Assembly (NCBI GenBank): GCA_030830725.1
Contig: JAURMN010000045.1
Span: 1-51,373, forward strand
Origin: Balneolales bacterium
Lineage (GTDB): Bacteria; Bacteroidota; Rhodothermia; Balneolales; Balneolaceae
Direction: 5' to 3'
Length of the DNA stretch: 51,373 bases
The notes under the pieces are model-generated. The model ran no database searches and had not been told where the DNA came from. It was given only the letters and a program-made list of their open reading frames with translations. A program made the translations under genes and the position numbers. Within the stretch, counting starts at the first letter, position 1, and the number at the start of each line of letters is the position of its first letter. Below, piece by piece: positions 7,752 to 15,687 of this stretch.

Positions 7752-8204
7752 CTAATCTTTAGTTTCAACGCTTTTTATGTAAAAAGATTTTGTGCTTACC
7801 CATTTCAAAGTTCCAGCAGCACTGATTGCTCCCAGACCATTGGCGATGGTGTCTGCAATATCCGGGGTGCGATCTATTGGCAGAATACCCTGAAGAATTT
7901 CAATGATCACTCCAAATAAAAAACCGATGATTACTATCCAATTGAGAGTTGTCGAAAAATCTGTTTGAAGAAGTGAGGAATCGGCTTGCTTTTTTTTCCT
8001 TCTGAGTTGATGAAATCGGATCGTGAATACCCAACCAAACAGAAATGACCATCCTCCGAACATCAAAAAATGGACGATTTTATCGAGATAAGGAATTTTG
8101 GATCCACCTCCCTGTAAAGGAATCAGTGTAAGTGTGATTACCACAACCGTGGTAATCAGGAAGGCAACTGTGACCAGGTTTTGCGTTGTGCGAGGGGAAA
8201 TCAT
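7752..8204 (-). CDS. VanZ-like membrane protein
   Basis: A 150-residue protein with about four membrane segments: 10-30, the 40s-60s around YLDKIVHFLMFGGWSFLFGW, about 88-105, and about 120-138. The motifs DKIVHF, EILQG.LP.DRTPD and ADTIANGLGA are those of the VanZ-like family. The family is named after a teicoplanin-resistance accessory protein but is widespread and mostly of unknown function, so no resistance role should be assumed. It lies between the nnr and tonB genes, all on the minus strand. Confidence 0.85.
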   Translation of the reverse strand: MISPRTTQNLVTVAFLITTVVVITLTLIPLQGGGSKIPYLDKIVHFLMFGGWSFLFGWVFTIRFHQLRRKKKQADSSLLQTDFSTTLNWIVIIGFLFGVIIEILQGILPIDRTPDIADTIANGLGAISAAGTLKWVSTKSFYIKSVETKD

Positions 8205-8262
8205 CTTAGTAATACCATGTATGGATAACCTATTATGGCTTTATGAAAAATCGTTGAGTCAA

Positions 8263-10029
8263 TTAAAGAATATCTTCCGGACTGACAGGGCTCGACGTCA
8301 TTCGGTTTTTTTCAAGCCATTGTTCATACCCATAGAGAAGAGCATCTAATACGGCATGTCCCGCATCCACTCCAAAGGACAAATTAGCGGCTATTTGACC
8401 GCTTAATACGTCTCCAAACCCAGCTCGATGAAATCCTTCAGTCGGATAATCACTCAGAGCCTGAAAGTGTGGAGTGCAGACCCCTACAGGATCGCCTTTT
8501 GAGCAGATCGTTATCCCAAATTGGGTGCTTACTTCTGTAGCAATTTGTAGACGCATAATCGTGGGCTCCACACCAATAACTCCCCACTTTTCTTGAGAGA
8601 TCGCACCCGGTTTAATCCCCTGAAAGAGTTCTTTTGCTTCTCCTGGATGAGGGGTAAGAACGATAGGATTATAGCTGTGAAAACGTTGAGAGTGGGATTT
8701 AGACCCAGGATTGAATGGAATTATCGACCGGCGCCATGTCCACAAGGAATCGATCGTCCATCCTCGAAGGGCATCCGCATCCAGAACTATAGGAACATCG
8801 GGGAGTATATTCAGAAATTGTTGTAAAAACCCATTTTGAACCGAGGCTTTACCAAGACCGGGCCCAATGAGTACAACTCCGGGACGTTTGTGAAGTTGAC
8901 CCGCCAGAATCTCGGCATCTTCGGGTTGAAATACGGAATGACCCGTTCCAGTTTGGATTTTAATAAGCCCCGGTGCTTGATCTTCGATAGAGGGTAAAAG
9001 GCTATCCGGAATTGCAACAAATACTGCACTGGCTCCTTTTTCCCACGCCGCTCGGGATGCCATAAGAGGTGCACCCGTTAATCCAGGGGAACCTCCAATT
9101 ACATAAACAACCCCCTTATCATACTTATGCCTTGTTTTTGTGGGTCGACGGACCTTTGGAATCGTTGCTCCTGTTAGCCCATACCGGTCGGAGGGACTGA
9201 ATTTTCGTAAAAAATCTCCTCGAAGATGAAATGGGAAGGAGAGAGGAATTGAAATGACCTGGCCACTACATTCAGGACCATCCAGGAGAAGAAGGCCTGT
9301 CTTTTTGGGGCCAAAACAAAACGTGAGATCAGCCTTCAGAATCGCGCCCGTGTTTTCGCCGGTATCTGCATCCAACCCGCTTGGCAGATCCATAGATACT
9401 ATCCAAGCTTGATTCTGTTTTTCTTTCCATCTATTAAGTTGATGAATCAGGGTTAAGTAAGGCTCTCGAAGAGGGGTCTGGATTCCAGATCCCAACAATC
9501 CATCCACCAGAATTGAGTAGGTGGTTGACTCTGGAGAGCCAGGATAGAGAGTTTCGTCAAGGTCTTTATAGATCTGAGTCTCCGGTGAGAACTGTAGAAA
9601 CAATTCTAAATTACGGGCTGTATTTACAGATAGGTGGTCCAGCGGAGATACCATGAAAAGATCCACATGAAAATGACCGGATAGGACCAGATAACGAGCA
9701 GTAACCAGAGCATCACCCGCATTATTTCCTTTTCCACATAAACACAAAACGTTCAACTTTCGGGATGTTGATGCTTCTCTGGCTTCGTTAATACGGCCTC
9801 GTGAAAAAAAGCGAGGAGAGGCTTCGGAGGGAGAAGGAAAATGTGTCTTTAGATAACGAATCAACTCCGTGGCTGCCCCATGCCCTGCGGTTTCCATTAA
9901 AGTGAAGGCATCAATCTTACACTGCTCAATAGCAAGAAGATCCAGTGCACGAGATTGTGTCCCAGTAACTAGTGGATCCAGCAAGGTATCTTGAAAAAGT
10001 TTGGTTTTCTCTCTTTGATCCCGATTCAT
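8263..10029 (-). CDS. nnr: Bifunctional NAD(P)HX epimerase / dehydratase
   Basis: A 588-residue fusion of the two NAD(P)HX repair enzymes, as in E. coli YjeF/Nnr. The N-terminal half (about 25-270) is the YjeF_N epimerase with CGKGNNAGDALVTARYL and VDGLLGSGIQTPLR. The C-terminal half (about 290-575) is the ribokinase-like dehydratase with VYVIGGSPGLTGAPLMASRA, VLIGPGLG, VVLDADALR, LTPHPGEAKELF and GFGDVLSGQIAANLS holding the catalytic Asp. It converts hydrated NADH and NADPH back to usable cofactor. The usual GNNGGDG loop reads GNNAGDA and the usual GTGDVL reads GFGDVL: both are mild changes near the phosphate sites with the key Asp kept. A 62-base gap separates it from the VanZ gene on the same strand. 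Confidence 0.95.
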   Translation of the reverse strand: MNRDQREKTKLFQDTLLDPLVTGTQSRALDLLAIEQCKIDAFTLMETAGHGAATELIRYLKTHFPSPSEASPRFFSRGRINEAREASTSRKLNVLCLCGKGNNAGDALVTARYLVLSGHFHVDLFMVSPLDHLSVNTARNLELFLQFSPETQIYKDLDETLYPGSPESTTYSILVDGLLGSGIQTPLREPYLTLIHQLNRWKEKQNQAWIVSMDLPSGLDADTGENTGAILKADLTFCFGPKKTGLLLLDGPECSGQVISIPLSFPFHLRGDFLRKFSPSDRYGLTGATIPKVRRPTKTRHKYDKGVVYVIGGSPGLTGAPLMASRAAWEKGASAVFVAIPDSLLPSIEDQAPGLIKIQTGTGHSVFQPEDAEILAGQLHKRPGVVLIGPGLGKASVQNGFLQQFLNILPDVPIVLDADALRGWTIDSLWTWRRSIIPFNPGSKSHSQRFHSYNPIVLTPHPGEAKELFQGIKPGAISQEKWGVIGVEPTIMRLQIATEVSTQFGITICSKGDPVGVCTPHFQALSDYPTEGFHRAGFGDVLSGQIAANLSFGVDAGHAVLDALLYGYEQWLEKNRMTSSPVSPEDIL

Positions 10030-10107
10030 TAGGATACCTATTCTACCATTTTAGTCTAATCCAAGGCCACACACCTTAAGATAATTTTCACTTTCAAGAG
10101 TCAGACC

Positions 10108-11628
10108 TCAATAGGCGCGTGCAAAAATCACACGCTGTGAAGAGGGTTTTCCGCTGAGGATACAGGCGCCAGAATTCGGAATACCTCCATTAAGGCCAAG
10201 TTCCTGATTCAGCGTACCTCCTAGATCACCACCCATTGGAATACAACGGATTGTTGCCTTGGTTTCTTCTTTGATTCGGGCTTCGGTTTCCGGGGTTCCA
10301 TCCCAATGCGCCAATAAAAATCCACCCTTTTCAATTTCGGTTTTAAACTCCTCATAGGTGTCGACAATGCGACTGTTTTGCTGCATTCGAAGGCGAGCTT
10401 TCTGCAATAGATCATGCTGAATTTGATCGAGAAGATCTGATAAGGAGCGAGCAAAATCTTCCGGTGCCTGAATAGGAATCGTCTGTTTTTCTAATGTATC
10501 TCGACGAGCTAATTCCACCTGCCCGTTCGCTAAATCACGTGGACCAATGGCAATTCTCAAAGGCACTCCCTGTGCTTCATGTTCGGCGAATTTAAAGCCG
10601 GGTTTGTATTGGTCACGATCATCAAGAAAGACTCGCAATCCAGCCTTTTTAAGGGCTTCTGCGAGGGGTTTTGCTGTAGTCAAAATTTGCGCAAGTTCCT
10701 CATCTCCTCTGAAAATAGGTACGATCGCAATCTGTACCGGAGCTAATTTTGGAGGTACAACCAAACCCTGGTTATCAGAGTGTGTCATGATGAGCCCCCC
10801 GATTAAGCGTGTGGAAACTCCCCAGCTGGTGGCCCATACATACTCTAATTCACCACTCTGAGATTGAAATTTCACATCAAATGCCTTGGCAAAATTTTGA
10901 CCTAAAAAGTGTGATGTACCAGCCTGAAGAGCCTTCCCATCTTGCATAAGAGCTTCAATACAGTAGGTATCTTCAGCTCCGGCAAAGCGTTCGCTTGCGG
11001 TCTTTACTCCAGTGATCACCGGCATTGCCATGGTCTCCTCAGCGAAGGTTCTGTAGACCTCTAGCATTTGAGTCGTCTCATCAACTGCTTCCTCTTTGGT
11101 GGCATGTGCGGTATGCCCCTCTTGCCAGAGGAATTCCATCGTGCGCAGGAAGAGACGGGTTCTCATTTCCCAGCGGACTACATTGGCCCATTGATTAATC
11201 AAAATTGGGAGATCGCGATAGGATTGAATCCAGCTTCGATAGGCATCCCAAATAATGGTTTCGGATGTGGGACGGACGATTAATTCTTCTTCAAGACGTG
11301 AATCTGGATCGACTTCCACACCTCCATCGACTGCCTTTAGCCGGCTGTGAGTAACTACAGCACATTCCTTAGCAAATCCCTCCACATGCTGGGCCTCTTT
11401 AGAGAGAAAAGATTTTGGGATAAAAAGGGGGAAATAGGCGTTTTGGTGACCAGTTTCTTTGAACATCTCATCCAAGCGGTCACGCATACGTTCCCAAATT
11501 GCAAATCCATTTGGTCGAATGACCATAGACCCACGAACAGGCGAATGATCCGCTAAGCGTGCTTCTTTGACAACGTCTAGATACCACTGCGAATAATCTT
11601 CAGATTGTGGTGTGATTCGATTAGCCAT
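10108..11628 (-). CDS. proS: Prolyl-tRNA synthetase, archaeal/eukaryotic-type
   Basis: A 506-residue class II synthetase charging tRNA-Pro. It lacks the roughly 180-residue editing insertion of the bacterial-type enzyme and ends in the short C-terminal extension RVIFARAY, the mark of the archaeal/eukaryotic-type ProRS found in some bacteria including many Bacteroidota. Motif 2 is RWEMRTRLFLRTMEFLWQEGHTAH, motif 3 is in SWGVSTRLIGGLIMTHSD, and the anticodon-binding domain follows from about residue 300. Conserved active-site blocks such as LIVRPTSETIIW and CIEALMQDGKALQAGTSHFLGQNFA are intact. The start ATG at 11628 gives MANRITPQSEDYSQWYLDVV, the normal N-terminus. Confidence 0.97.
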   Translation of the reverse strand: MANRITPQSEDYSQWYLDVVKEARLADHSPVRGSMVIRPNGFAIWERMRDRLDEMFKETGHQNAYFPLFIPKSFLSKEAQHVEGFAKECAVVTHSRLKAVDGGVEVDPDSRLEEELIVRPTSETIIWDAYRSWIQSYRDLPILINQWANVVRWEMRTRLFLRTMEFLWQEGHTAHATKEEAVDETTQMLEVYRTFAEETMAMPVITGVKTASERFAGAEDTYCIEALMQDGKALQAGTSHFLGQNFAKAFDVKFQSQSGELEYVWATSWGVSTRLIGGLIMTHSDNQGLVVPPKLAPVQIAIVPIFRGDEELAQILTTAKPLAEALKKAGLRVFLDDRDQYKPGFKFAEHEAQGVPLRIAIGPRDLANGQVELARRDTLEKQTIPIQAPEDFARSLSDLLDQIQHDLLQKARLRMQQNSRIVDTYEEFKTEIEKGGFLLAHWDGTPETEARIKEETKATIRCIPMGGDLGGTLNQELGLNGGIPNSGACILSGKPSSQRVIFARAY

Positions 11629-11938
11629 GAGAAATACGTTGAGAGGGAATGCTTGAAAATGGTTTTACAAGCCATGAAGATAGGGTTAATTGGAATTTAT
11701 TTGTAGTGAAACCTTAGCGAAAAGGGAAGCTGAGACTATAATAGGTTTGGTCCAGTTGGGTTTAAGACGGTGGAACCCTGATTTTGAGGCTTCTTTTTTC
11801 TTTTATTTACCTGAAACTCTCCCTATCTTTCGAGGCTTATTTATAGTTTGGGAGCTGACTTTGTCAGTTTTTATAAGAGTTGAAAGTTTTAACTCCCACT
11901 TCTTTTCGCATATTGAAAATGAGAAAATGAATCTGTTT
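11629..11938. other. 310-base gap between proS and tRNA-Met
   Basis: No convincing gene is seen here. A 95-codon open frame on the plus strand runs into the tRNA and has no recognisable content. A small hairpin CTGAC-TTT-GTCAG followed by five Ts lies at 11855-11872 and could be a weak plus-strand terminator. GAGTT...AACTC near 11878-11896 is another short inverted repeat. The promoters of proS (minus) and the tRNA (plus) must both be here, but I see no clear match. Confidence 0.4.
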
Positions 11939-12012
11939 GGCGTGGTAGCTCAGGCGGTTAGAGCGTCGGATTCATAACCCGGAGGTCGGCGGTTCGAATC
12001 CGCCCCACGCTA
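11939..12012 (+). tRNA. tRNA-Met (anticodon CAT), elongator type
   Basis: A 74-base cloverleaf: acceptor GGCGTGG/CCACGCT, D arm GCTC...GAGC, anticodon loop TTCATAA with CAT at 11973-11975, and T arm GGCGG-TTCGAAT-CCGCC. The first pair is G-U and position 31-39 is an A-C mismatch. Lack of the initiator C1-A72 mismatch and of the three G-C pairs argues against initiator tRNA. An Ile (lysidine) role cannot be fully excluded from the anticodon alone. CCA is not encoded. Confidence 0.93.
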
Positions 12013-12020
12013 CGTAAAAG

Positions 12021-12052
12021 CCTTGTGAATAATGCTCGCAAGGTTTTTTTTT
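12021..12052 (+). terminator. Terminator of tRNA-Met
   Basis: CCTTGTGA (12021-12028) pairs with TCGCAAGG (12036-12043), one G-U pair, followed by nine Ts. It touches the last bases of the convergent PIN toxin gene. Confidence 0.85.
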
Positions 12053-12458
12053 AATTATTGGGAGCGAAGTTTTTTGGGTGAACTGCGATTTCCGGATATT
12101 TATTGAGAACCTTTTCGTCCAGTGTCACCAATTTGAATCCAGAAAATGAGGCGAGGCTGATATATTCACAATCACGGGTATTAAATCCACTTTCCTTCGA
12201 CTTTTCCAAAACATCAAATGCGACGGGACGATATTCCCGATGTTTCATTTGGCGTTCTGCCAGTTCAACAGCTTCTGATGCTTTATCCAGATTGATAAGA
12301 TTTTTACTCAAAAAGGTGGAGACTACTGATAGAAATTCAGTTCTCCATAAAAATGGAGCCAACCAATAGGGATCCTTCTCATATAGATTCTCTGCGATTT
12401 CAGTGAATTCCGTTGGTAAATAAAGACCTGCAATCAATTCTGTTTCAACAACAATCAT
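12051..12458 (-). CDS. PIN-domain toxin (VapC/FitB-like)
   Basis: A 135-residue single PIN domain. PIN toxins are Mg-dependent ribonucleases, usually cutting tRNA or rRNA when their antitoxin is lost. The acidic positions are Glu5 (in MIVVETELI), Glu41 (in APFLWRTEFLSV), Asp96 (in TRDCEYISLA) and Asp114 (in LVTLDEKV). The first of these is normally Asp (VVDT/VVDA), so this protein has an Asp-to-Glu change at a metal ligand. The start overlaps the antitoxin stop by 4 bases (12455-12458), antitoxin first, the usual type II order. It lies between tRNA-Met and aspS, a plausible insertion point for a mobile module, although no integrase or repeat is seen. Confidence 0.88.
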   Translation of the reverse strand: MIVVETELIAGLYLPTEFTEIAENLYEKDPYWLAPFLWRTEFLSVVSTFLSKNLINLDKASEAVELAERQMKHREYRPVAFDVLEKSKESGFNTRDCEYISLASFSGFKLVTLDEKVLNKYPEIAVHPKNFAPNN

Positions 12459-12694
12459 TTTCGAGACTCCCTTATCGCATTTTGAATTTCGACGGACGAA
12501 ATCGTTCCTGAAATTTCACGCCGTAATTCACGTGCCTTTTCGAGAATCTGAATCGTATCTAACTCTTCAGGATTTACCATCTTTTCTAGACAAATGATGA
12601 TTTCATTATTGATAGAACGCCGATGAGCCTCTGCTCTTTTTTTCAATTTTAAATACACCTCATCAGGAATTTGTTTCAGCGTGAAATTTGGCAT
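12455..12694 (-). CDS. Ribbon-helix-helix antitoxin (FitA/VapB-like)
   Basis: A 79-residue protein. The N-terminal half (MPNFTLKQIPDEVYLKLKKR, then AEAHRRSINNEIIICLEKMV) is a FitA-type ribbon-helix-helix DNA-binding domain. The charged C-terminal tail probably wraps the PIN toxin. It is the first gene of the toxin-antitoxin operon and overlaps the toxin by 4 bases. RHH antitoxins normally bind palindromes in their own promoter. A candidate repeat lies at 12809-12838, 115 bases upstream. Confidence 0.88.
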   Translation of the reverse strand: MPNFTLKQIPDEVYLKLKKRAEAHRRSINNEIIICLEKMVNPEELDTIQILEKARELRREISGTISSVEIQNAIRESRK

Positions 12695-12808
12695 TTGGTT
12701 TTATTATTTAATTCTATTCCATCTTTGATCTGACGGATCAGGAGAGCGTGATAAAGAAATGATATTTTTTATAGTGCACAATTAATTTAATAAATAGAGA
12801 AAAAACAG

Positions 12809-12838
12809 GGTTTCAATATGGTGTCAAAATGAAACCAT
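12809..12838. promoter_or_regulatory. Inverted repeat between antitoxin and aspS
   Basis: GGTTTCA (12809-12815) and TGAAACC (12830-12836) form a perfect 7-bp inverted repeat with 14 bases between. A second overlapping pair ATGGT (12818-12822) / ACCAT (12834-12838) is nested in it. It sits in the 222-base divergent gap, 80 bases before aspS, and could control either gene. Confidence 0.35.
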
Positions 12839-12916
12839 TTCTTTTTTTATTCTGTTCGAGGTTCTCTTTTCTTATTTTGCCATGTCTTAAGTTAATTCGA
12901 ATTATTCTTCACAATT

Positions 12917-14740
12917 ATGGTATTGAAGCGAACACATACATGCGGTGAACTCACCAAAACGGATGTAGGGAAAACCGTGACTCTGAATGGCTGGGTAGCT
13001 CGTGGGCGTGATTTGGGAGGTCTGGTGTTCGTAGATTTACGAGATCGATATGGTGTAACGCAGATCGTGGCAGATGAGTCTGTTTCTGAACAAGCGGCCG
13101 CGATTCATGTTCAGGCGGCTCAGTTGAGGGCAGAAGATGTAGTCGGGATTGAAGGATTGGTTCGAGAGAGAGAATCTAAGAATCCGGATATGCCGACAGG
13201 GGATATTGAAGTGGTGGCAACACGCTTGGAAGTCTATTCTCGAGCACAAGTCCCACCTTTTGAGATTAAACAGGAATTAAATGTATCGGAAGATTTACGC
13301 TTCCGCTATCGTTACCTGGATTTACGCAGGCCGGGATTGCAACACAATTTATTATTGAGATCGAGGGTTTCGATGGCCATTCGAAATTATTATCAGGAGA
13401 ATCAATTTGCGGAAATCGAGACTCCGGTTTTGATGAAATCCACGCCGGAGGGGGCACGAGACTATTTGGTGCCAAGCCGCGTAAACCCAGGAATGTTTTA
13501 TGCGCTTCCACAAAGCCCCCAAACGTATAAGCAGATTCTGATGGTGTCGGGGTTTGATCGGTACGTGCAGATTGTAAAATGTTTCCGCGACGAGGATTTG
13601 CGTGCCGACAGACAACCGGAGTTTACTCAAGTGGACGTGGAGATGTCGTTTGTGGATGAGGAGACCATTTACGAGCTTCATGAGGGCTTGATGGCACGAC
13701 TCTGGAAAGAGTTTTTGAATGTAGACTTACCGATCCCATTCCCTCGAATGTCTTATGATAAGGCGATGCGCACGTATGGTTCGGATAAGCCGGATGTTCG
13801 CTTTGAGCTGCCGATTCGGGATCTTTCAGACGCTGTAAAAGGGTGTGGTTTCCGAGTATTTGAGGAGACGATTGCCAACGGAGGCCGAGTGTTGGGTATC
13901 ACAGTGAAAGGGCAGGGGTTACTTGGAAGAGGAGCGTTGGACCGATTTGCAGACAGAGTGAAGGAACAGGCTTCGGTACCGGGTGTGATTACGATGAAAG
14001 TGACGGGCGAGGGAATCCAGAGCAGTGTTGGAAAATTCCTTTCCGACGAGGTACATCAGGCGATGGCGAAGGCTGCCGGCGCTGATGCAGGAGATGAGCA
14101 GACTCCGGGAGATTTAGTGTTGATATTAGCGGGTGATGCCCCTGCTATTTATGGAAAAATGGGAATTATGAGACTAATCGCCGGTGAAGAATTTGGATTG
14201 ATGCCTACCTCTGCAGATCGTGAGCAGGATCCCGATTCCTGGAAATTTTTGTGGGTAACGGACTTCCCACTCGTGGAATGGGACGAAGAGGAGAAGCGGT
14301 ATGTGGCATTGCATCACCCTTTTACTTCCCCACATGTGGAGGATCAGGATCTTTTCGAAGAAGCTCCCCAAAGTATGCGGGCTCGAGCCTATGATTTAGT
14401 GCTGAATGGAAGTGAGATTGGTGGGGGTTCAATCCGGATTCACTCTCAAGAGATGCAAAAGAGGATGTTCAGATTGCTTGGAATTGACGATGAAGAGGCT
14501 GAAGCAAAATTTGGATTCCTATTACAAGCCTTTACCTATGGTGCTCCACCTCATGGTGGGATCGCATTGGGATTGGATCGTATTTTAATGATCATGACCG
14601 GTGCTGCAAGTATCCGCGACGTAATTGCATTTCCAAAGAATCAACGTGCGCAAAGTTTGATGGATGGAAGCCCCAGCCAGGTAGATGAGCGCCAGTTGCA
14701 AGAACTTCATATCGCCTTGTCTCTGTCCAAAAAATCATGA
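12917..14740 (+). CDS. aspS: Aspartyl-tRNA synthetase, bacterial type
   Basis: A 607-residue class IIb synthetase. It has an N-terminal OB-fold anticodon domain (GKTVTLNGWVARGRDLGGLVFVDLRDR), a catalytic core with FRYRYLDLRRP and FRDEDLRADRQPEFTQVD (motif 2), the bacterial GAD insertion domain (about 290-430), and motif 3 in GIALGLDRILMIM. The length and GAD domain mark the bacterial AspRS rather than the archaeal type. It charges tRNA-Asp. Whether it also charges tRNA-Asn cannot be told here. Upstream is a 222-base gap shared with the antitoxin. The DUF429 gene begins within a few bases of its stop, so it is probably co-transcribed. Confidence 0.98.
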   Translation: MVLKRTHTCGELTKTDVGKTVTLNGWVARGRDLGGLVFVDLRDRYGVTQIVADESVSEQAAAIHVQAAQLRAEDVVGIEGLVRERESKNPDMPTGDIEVVATRLEVYSRAQVPPFEIKQELNVSEDLRFRYRYLDLRRPGLQHNLLLRSRVSMAIRNYYQENQFAEIETPVLMKSTPEGARDYLVPSRVNPGMFYALPQSPQTYKQILMVSGFDRYVQIVKCFRDEDLRADRQPEFTQVDVEMSFVDEETIYELHEGLMARLWKEFLNVDLPIPFPRMSYDKAMRTYGSDKPDVRFELPIRDLSDAVKGCGFRVFEETIANGGRVLGITVKGQGLLGRGALDRFADRVKEQASVPGVITMKVTGEGIQSSVGKFLSDEVHQAMAKAAGADAGDEQTPGDLVLILAGDAPAIYGKMGIMRLIAGEEFGLMPTSADREQDPDSWKFLWVTDFPLVEWDEEEKRYVALHHPFTSPHVEDQDLFEEAPQSMRARAYDLVLNGSEIGGGSIRIHSQEMQKRMFRLLGIDDEEAEAKFGFLLQAFTYGAPPHGGIALGLDRILMIMTGAASIRDVIAFPKNQRAQSLMDGSPSQVDERQLQELHIALSLSKKS

Positions 14741-14744
14741 TTTT

Positions 14745-15608
14745 GTGACTGTCTCAGTAGCCGGATTGGATGGATGCAGGGCTGGTTGGCTGATGTGCAG
14801 TATACCGATGGGCAGTCTCTCGGTACCTGGGTTACCCATGCCCAACCTAAATCTAGATCAGTCGCACTGGACAATCCTCACGACGGAATCGGATTTGGAG
14901 AAGGCGTTCGAGGCACATCAGCGTATTTTTGTCGATATGCCGATTGGGTTACCCGACAAAGAACCGGGAAGATCGTGTGATCAGGCATTGCGCAAGGCTT
15001 TAGGCCGGTCTTTCTCTTCGTCTGTCTTTTCACCGCCCAGCAGACTGGCTCTGGCTGAGTCGGATTACCCATCCGCATCTAGGGTAAACCACCTTCTGAC
15101 CGGAAAGAAACTCACCATCCAAAGCTGGAATCTGTTTCCAAAAATTCGTGAGCTGGATCGGATCTTACTGAAGAATCCATCACTTCAGGAACGCGTTTTT
15201 GAATCGCATCCAGAATGGTTATTCAGAATTGCCCATCCGCAATCGATCCATCTCGAATACAAGAAAAAAACTCCAGAAGGACTTGAAGAGAGACTCCAAA
15301 GACTCTCCCTCCATAGTCTATACGCGCAGAAGAGTTATGAGGATGCGCTTGGAAGGTTTCCTCGATCAGATGTTGCAAGGGATGATATTCTGGATGCCAT
15401 GATTCTGGCGGTGATGTCGGCTAAGTCTATGTGGAGCAATGCGCTGAGGGAATCCCAGTGGGAACAGGACCGTGAATTGGGAGTGCCAGACGTTTCCTTA
15501 GGGGGCCTTCGGACGTTTCCGGAGCTGGGTAGTGGAAGCAGTAGACAAAAGGTGCAGAGGGATGGTGCAGGATTACCTAAAGCAATCTGGTATCCATCAA
15601 CGCTTTGA
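14745..15608 (+). CDS. DUF429 family protein (predicted RNase H-like fold)
   Basis: About 287 residues. The N-terminal VAGLDGCRAGW and the later IFVDMPIGLPDKEPGRSCDQALRKALG are the signature of DUF429, predicted to have an RNase H-like nuclease fold. The conserved DDILDAMILAVMSAK near the C-terminus supplies the acidic pair. Function is not established. I chose the GTG at 14745, four bases past the aspS stop, because it leads straight into the conserved first strand. An in-frame ATG at 14685 would overlap aspS by 56 bases. The last 45 residues, after the conserved domain, look unstructured and may be lineage-specific. Confidence 0.82.
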   Translation: MTVSVAGLDGCRAGWLMCSIPMGSLSVPGLPMPNLNLDQSHWTILTTESDLEKAFEAHQRIFVDMPIGLPDKEPGRSCDQALRKALGRSFSSSVFSPPSRLALAESDYPSASRVNHLLTGKKLTIQSWNLFPKIRELDRILLKNPSLQERVFESHPEWLFRIAHPQSIHLEYKKKTPEGLEERLQRLSLHSLYAQKSYEDALGRFPRSDVARDDILDAMILAVMSAKSMWSNALRESQWEQDRELGVPDVSLGGLRTFPELGSGSSRQKVQRDGAGLPKAIWYPSTL

Positions 15609-15687
15609 GAGTTTCTTATGCGAGGGATAACGCTGAGAGGCATATCGTCGAAAAAGACTCAGCTAAAAAAAATTCTCTTATGAGAGA

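Noticed and set aside
7752..8204. Vancomycin or teicoplanin resistance role for the VanZ-like gene
   Set aside because: No vanA/H/X/R/S neighbours; the family is common outside resistance clusters.
11690..11977. 95-codon open frame on the plus strand
   Set aside because: Runs into tRNA-Met and has no recognisable domain or start context.
12051..12694. A genomic island at tRNA-Met
   Set aside because: Only the toxin-antitoxin pair is present; no integrase, no repeat of the tRNA end and no change in composition is visible.
14685..14744. Longer start of the DUF429 protein overlapping aspS
   Set aside because: The extra 20 residues are not like the family, and GTG at 14745 fits the conserved first strand.
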